Source: Rhynchopus sp. YZ270_cl-10 (Eukaryota > Euglenozoa > Diplonemea > Diplonemida > Diplonemidae). From it: a DNA stretch of 64,000 nucleotides. Under the pieces are notes generated by a model, which searched no databases, had not been told where the DNA came from, and saw only the letters and a list, made by a program, of their open reading frames with translations. Location: positions 558,001 to 622,000 of the forward strand of contig OZ037872.1 of the NCBI GenBank assembly GCA_964035575.1, in the 5' to 3' direction. Made by a program: the position numbers and the translations under genes. Positions 62,506-64,000 of the stretch are shown one piece after another; position 1 is the stretch's first letter, and each line of letters opens with the position of its first letter.

Positions 62506-64000
62506 TCATTCCGCCTCCTCGTCCCTCAGCCATCGCATGCAGTCCTGCACTATCCAATATCTAGTCTGTGGAGGTGGTTGGGTTGCGGTAATAATATTCG
62601 TACATCAGATCGCCGTGATGCACGTTTTCACGTTTTCACGTTTTCACGTTTTCACGTTTTCACGTTTTCACGTTTTCACGTTTTCACGTTTTCACGTTTT
62701 CACGTTTTCACGTTTTCACGTTTTCACGTTTTCACGTTTTCACGTTTTCACGTTTTCACGTTTTCACGTTTTCACGTTTTCACGTATTACTCAATATATT
62801 TCTAAAAACTTAATGTGAAACACAGGCCGGGTTGTCAAACCCCAGAGCACATGCGATTGATATTCACACATAAGAGGTTACGCAGGATCGCAACGCCAGG
62901 CGACGTTAAAAAAAAAAGGTGCAGAAAAACACCACATTTATTCCAACCCCTGCTTACATACCGCATCCCCTTCCTCTCTCCATATGACAAACTGTTGATG
63001 AAACGCTCGTGTCACAACGTCGCCATATTTGCAGGACCCGTGCACGGAGACAAGGATGTGTTGCGCATCCTGCATGGGTTGCGCGTCAAGGGTGGTGATA
63101 GCGTGCTTTGTAGAAGGCCTGTGCAGGGTGGTGTTTGACGGCAGTGTTTTGGGCAATTCATTGCAGAATATCCAAGAGAGAGATACGTTGAAAGTACAAA
63201 CATCTCGCCAAAGACAACTGTGAACGTCGGTCTTTTACAAGATAAATGCTAGTCATTTTTTCATTTCATGAGGAATTCACAAAAACCGCAAGATGCCTTC
63301 CACCAGATCCAACCCACCAGAACGAAATGCTTTTTTGCGTAAATGAGACATCCGGTTCTGGTCTACCCCCCACATCCCCCACCCCCCACCCCCCACCCCC
63401 ACCTCACCCCCCTTTCTAACGTTTGCACATACATGCTCTCGATGTAGCCGTGAAGCTCGTTTGGTGTTAATGTGCGTCCCTGCCATGTGAGCGAGGCGTC
63501 GGGGTGAAAGAGGGTCGCAAGCTTTGCACGCTTGGTGCCGTCTGCAGCGGTCTCAAGGCGCCGTGAGGTGTCCCAGTAGTTGTAGTAGTGGTCCTTCAGG
63601 AGCTCAGCTGCCTCCTTGCAGACGGTCTCTATCAACTGCTCCAGCTTCACGGCCTCCGTGCCAAGCGCGGCCATGGTGTGTTCGGTAGGTCCGTTGAACA
63701 ACTGTTCCGCAACAGACCCCTGGAAGGATGTAGAGGGGAACAAATCAGAAAAGATGCAAAAAAAAATATATATACAAAAAATGCAGACATTTTTTAACTT
63801 AAAGTGTTATAGTGGGGAGACCGATCCGTTGGCCGGAATAGCGCTCTCCTCGCTGACATTGTAAAGGCTCTGCTTAATGTGGTCAAGGTCCATGAGGGTG
63901 GAGTTGAACATCTGAAGGAAGTTGGTCTGGTTGATGTGGATGTTGTTGTTGTGCTCTGATGTTTTCGCGTTGTTTTTGTTCCGGGCTTTGCCGTGGCGGA
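62506..64000 (-). CDS. NTF2-domain protein, NXT/p15-like (5' end outside the window)
   Basis: Exons seen: 63822-64000 (partial), 63433-63719, 62962-63118 and 62506-62565; phases agree and the last ends TGA. The NTF2-like fold starts about YYNYWDTSRRLE, then LATLFHPDASLTWQGR, the exon junction ESM|PSTKHAITTLDAQPM, SVHGSCKYGDVVTRAFHQQF and RYWIVQDCMRWLRDEEAE. This order fits p15/NXT1, the small partner of the mRNA export receptor NXF1, better than NTF2 itself. Unlike p15 (about 140 residues) the protein has an extra N-terminal region rich in Asn, His and Lys (RHGKARNKNNAKTSEHNNN) with helices (FLQMFNSTLMDLDHIKQSLY), continuing off the window, so it may be a larger NTF2-domain protein. The donor after 63822 reads GTCTCC instead of GTATG; all others fit. 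The 63119-63432 intron has a family 5 hairpin (63186-63226). Confidence 0.82.
62622..62785. repeat. (GTTTTCAC)n satellite in an intron of the NTF2-like gene
   Basis: About 20 near-perfect 8-bp units within the 396 bp intron 62566-62961. Confidence 0.95.

Noticed and set aside
62622-62785. CRISPR-like array
   Set aside because: Contiguous 8-bp tandem repeat without spacers in a eukaryotic intron.

Overview
This is nuclear DNA of a single-celled, flagellated eukaryote with translating mitochondria. The signs are spliceosomal introns with a strict GTATG-type donor, a bacterial-type elongation factor G with an arginine-rich presequence, the ciliary protein CFAP96, a tryptophan biosynthesis gene, and a DIRS-type retroelement. 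Coding exons are GC-rich; the spacers are full of A/T homopolymers, microsatellites and small inverted-repeat elements. I cannot name the species.

All eleven host genes lie on the minus strand: mitochondrial EF-G (runs off the left edge), a small two-exon hypothetical gene, a seven-exon TPR protein, a DEAH-family helicase whose last exons lie beyond the obvious ORF, a four-fold cold-shock-domain protein with an RG-rich tail, a prenyltransferase-alpha-repeat protein, an M3 metallopeptidase, CFAP96, an FCP1-like phosphatase, a TrpF-TrpB fusion, and an NTF2/NXT-like protein (runs off the right edge). Such one-way gene order over 64 kb resembles the directional arrays of Euglenozoa, though these genes have ordinary cis introns.

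Two long spacers are transposon graveyards. At 28.2-37.8 kb there is a Harbinger-like MITE (TTA duplications), a 6.6 kb inverted-repeat pair enclosing hAT, RNase H and LINE-like remains, a 3.3 kb TA-flanked element and a long palindrome. At 39.3-54.6 kb there is a foldback element carrying an 823 bp MITE, and a young, whole-looking split-direct-repeat DIRS-order element (47.6-52.9 kb). A third spacer (55.9-59.2 kb) holds 162 units of a 9-bp satellite inside a terminal-inverted-repeat element.

The most interesting signal is a set of short dispersed hairpin families, tens of copies in all, found in spacers and inside introns and all in one orientation. The largest has a conserved GAGAG-type loop with compensated stem changes. 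Mismatches that would be A-C on the plus strand become G-U pairs on the minus strand, so the structure appears to act as RNA read in the same direction as the genes. A second family carries a UUCG-tetraloop hairpin whose stem also flips by compensation. I do not recognise either.
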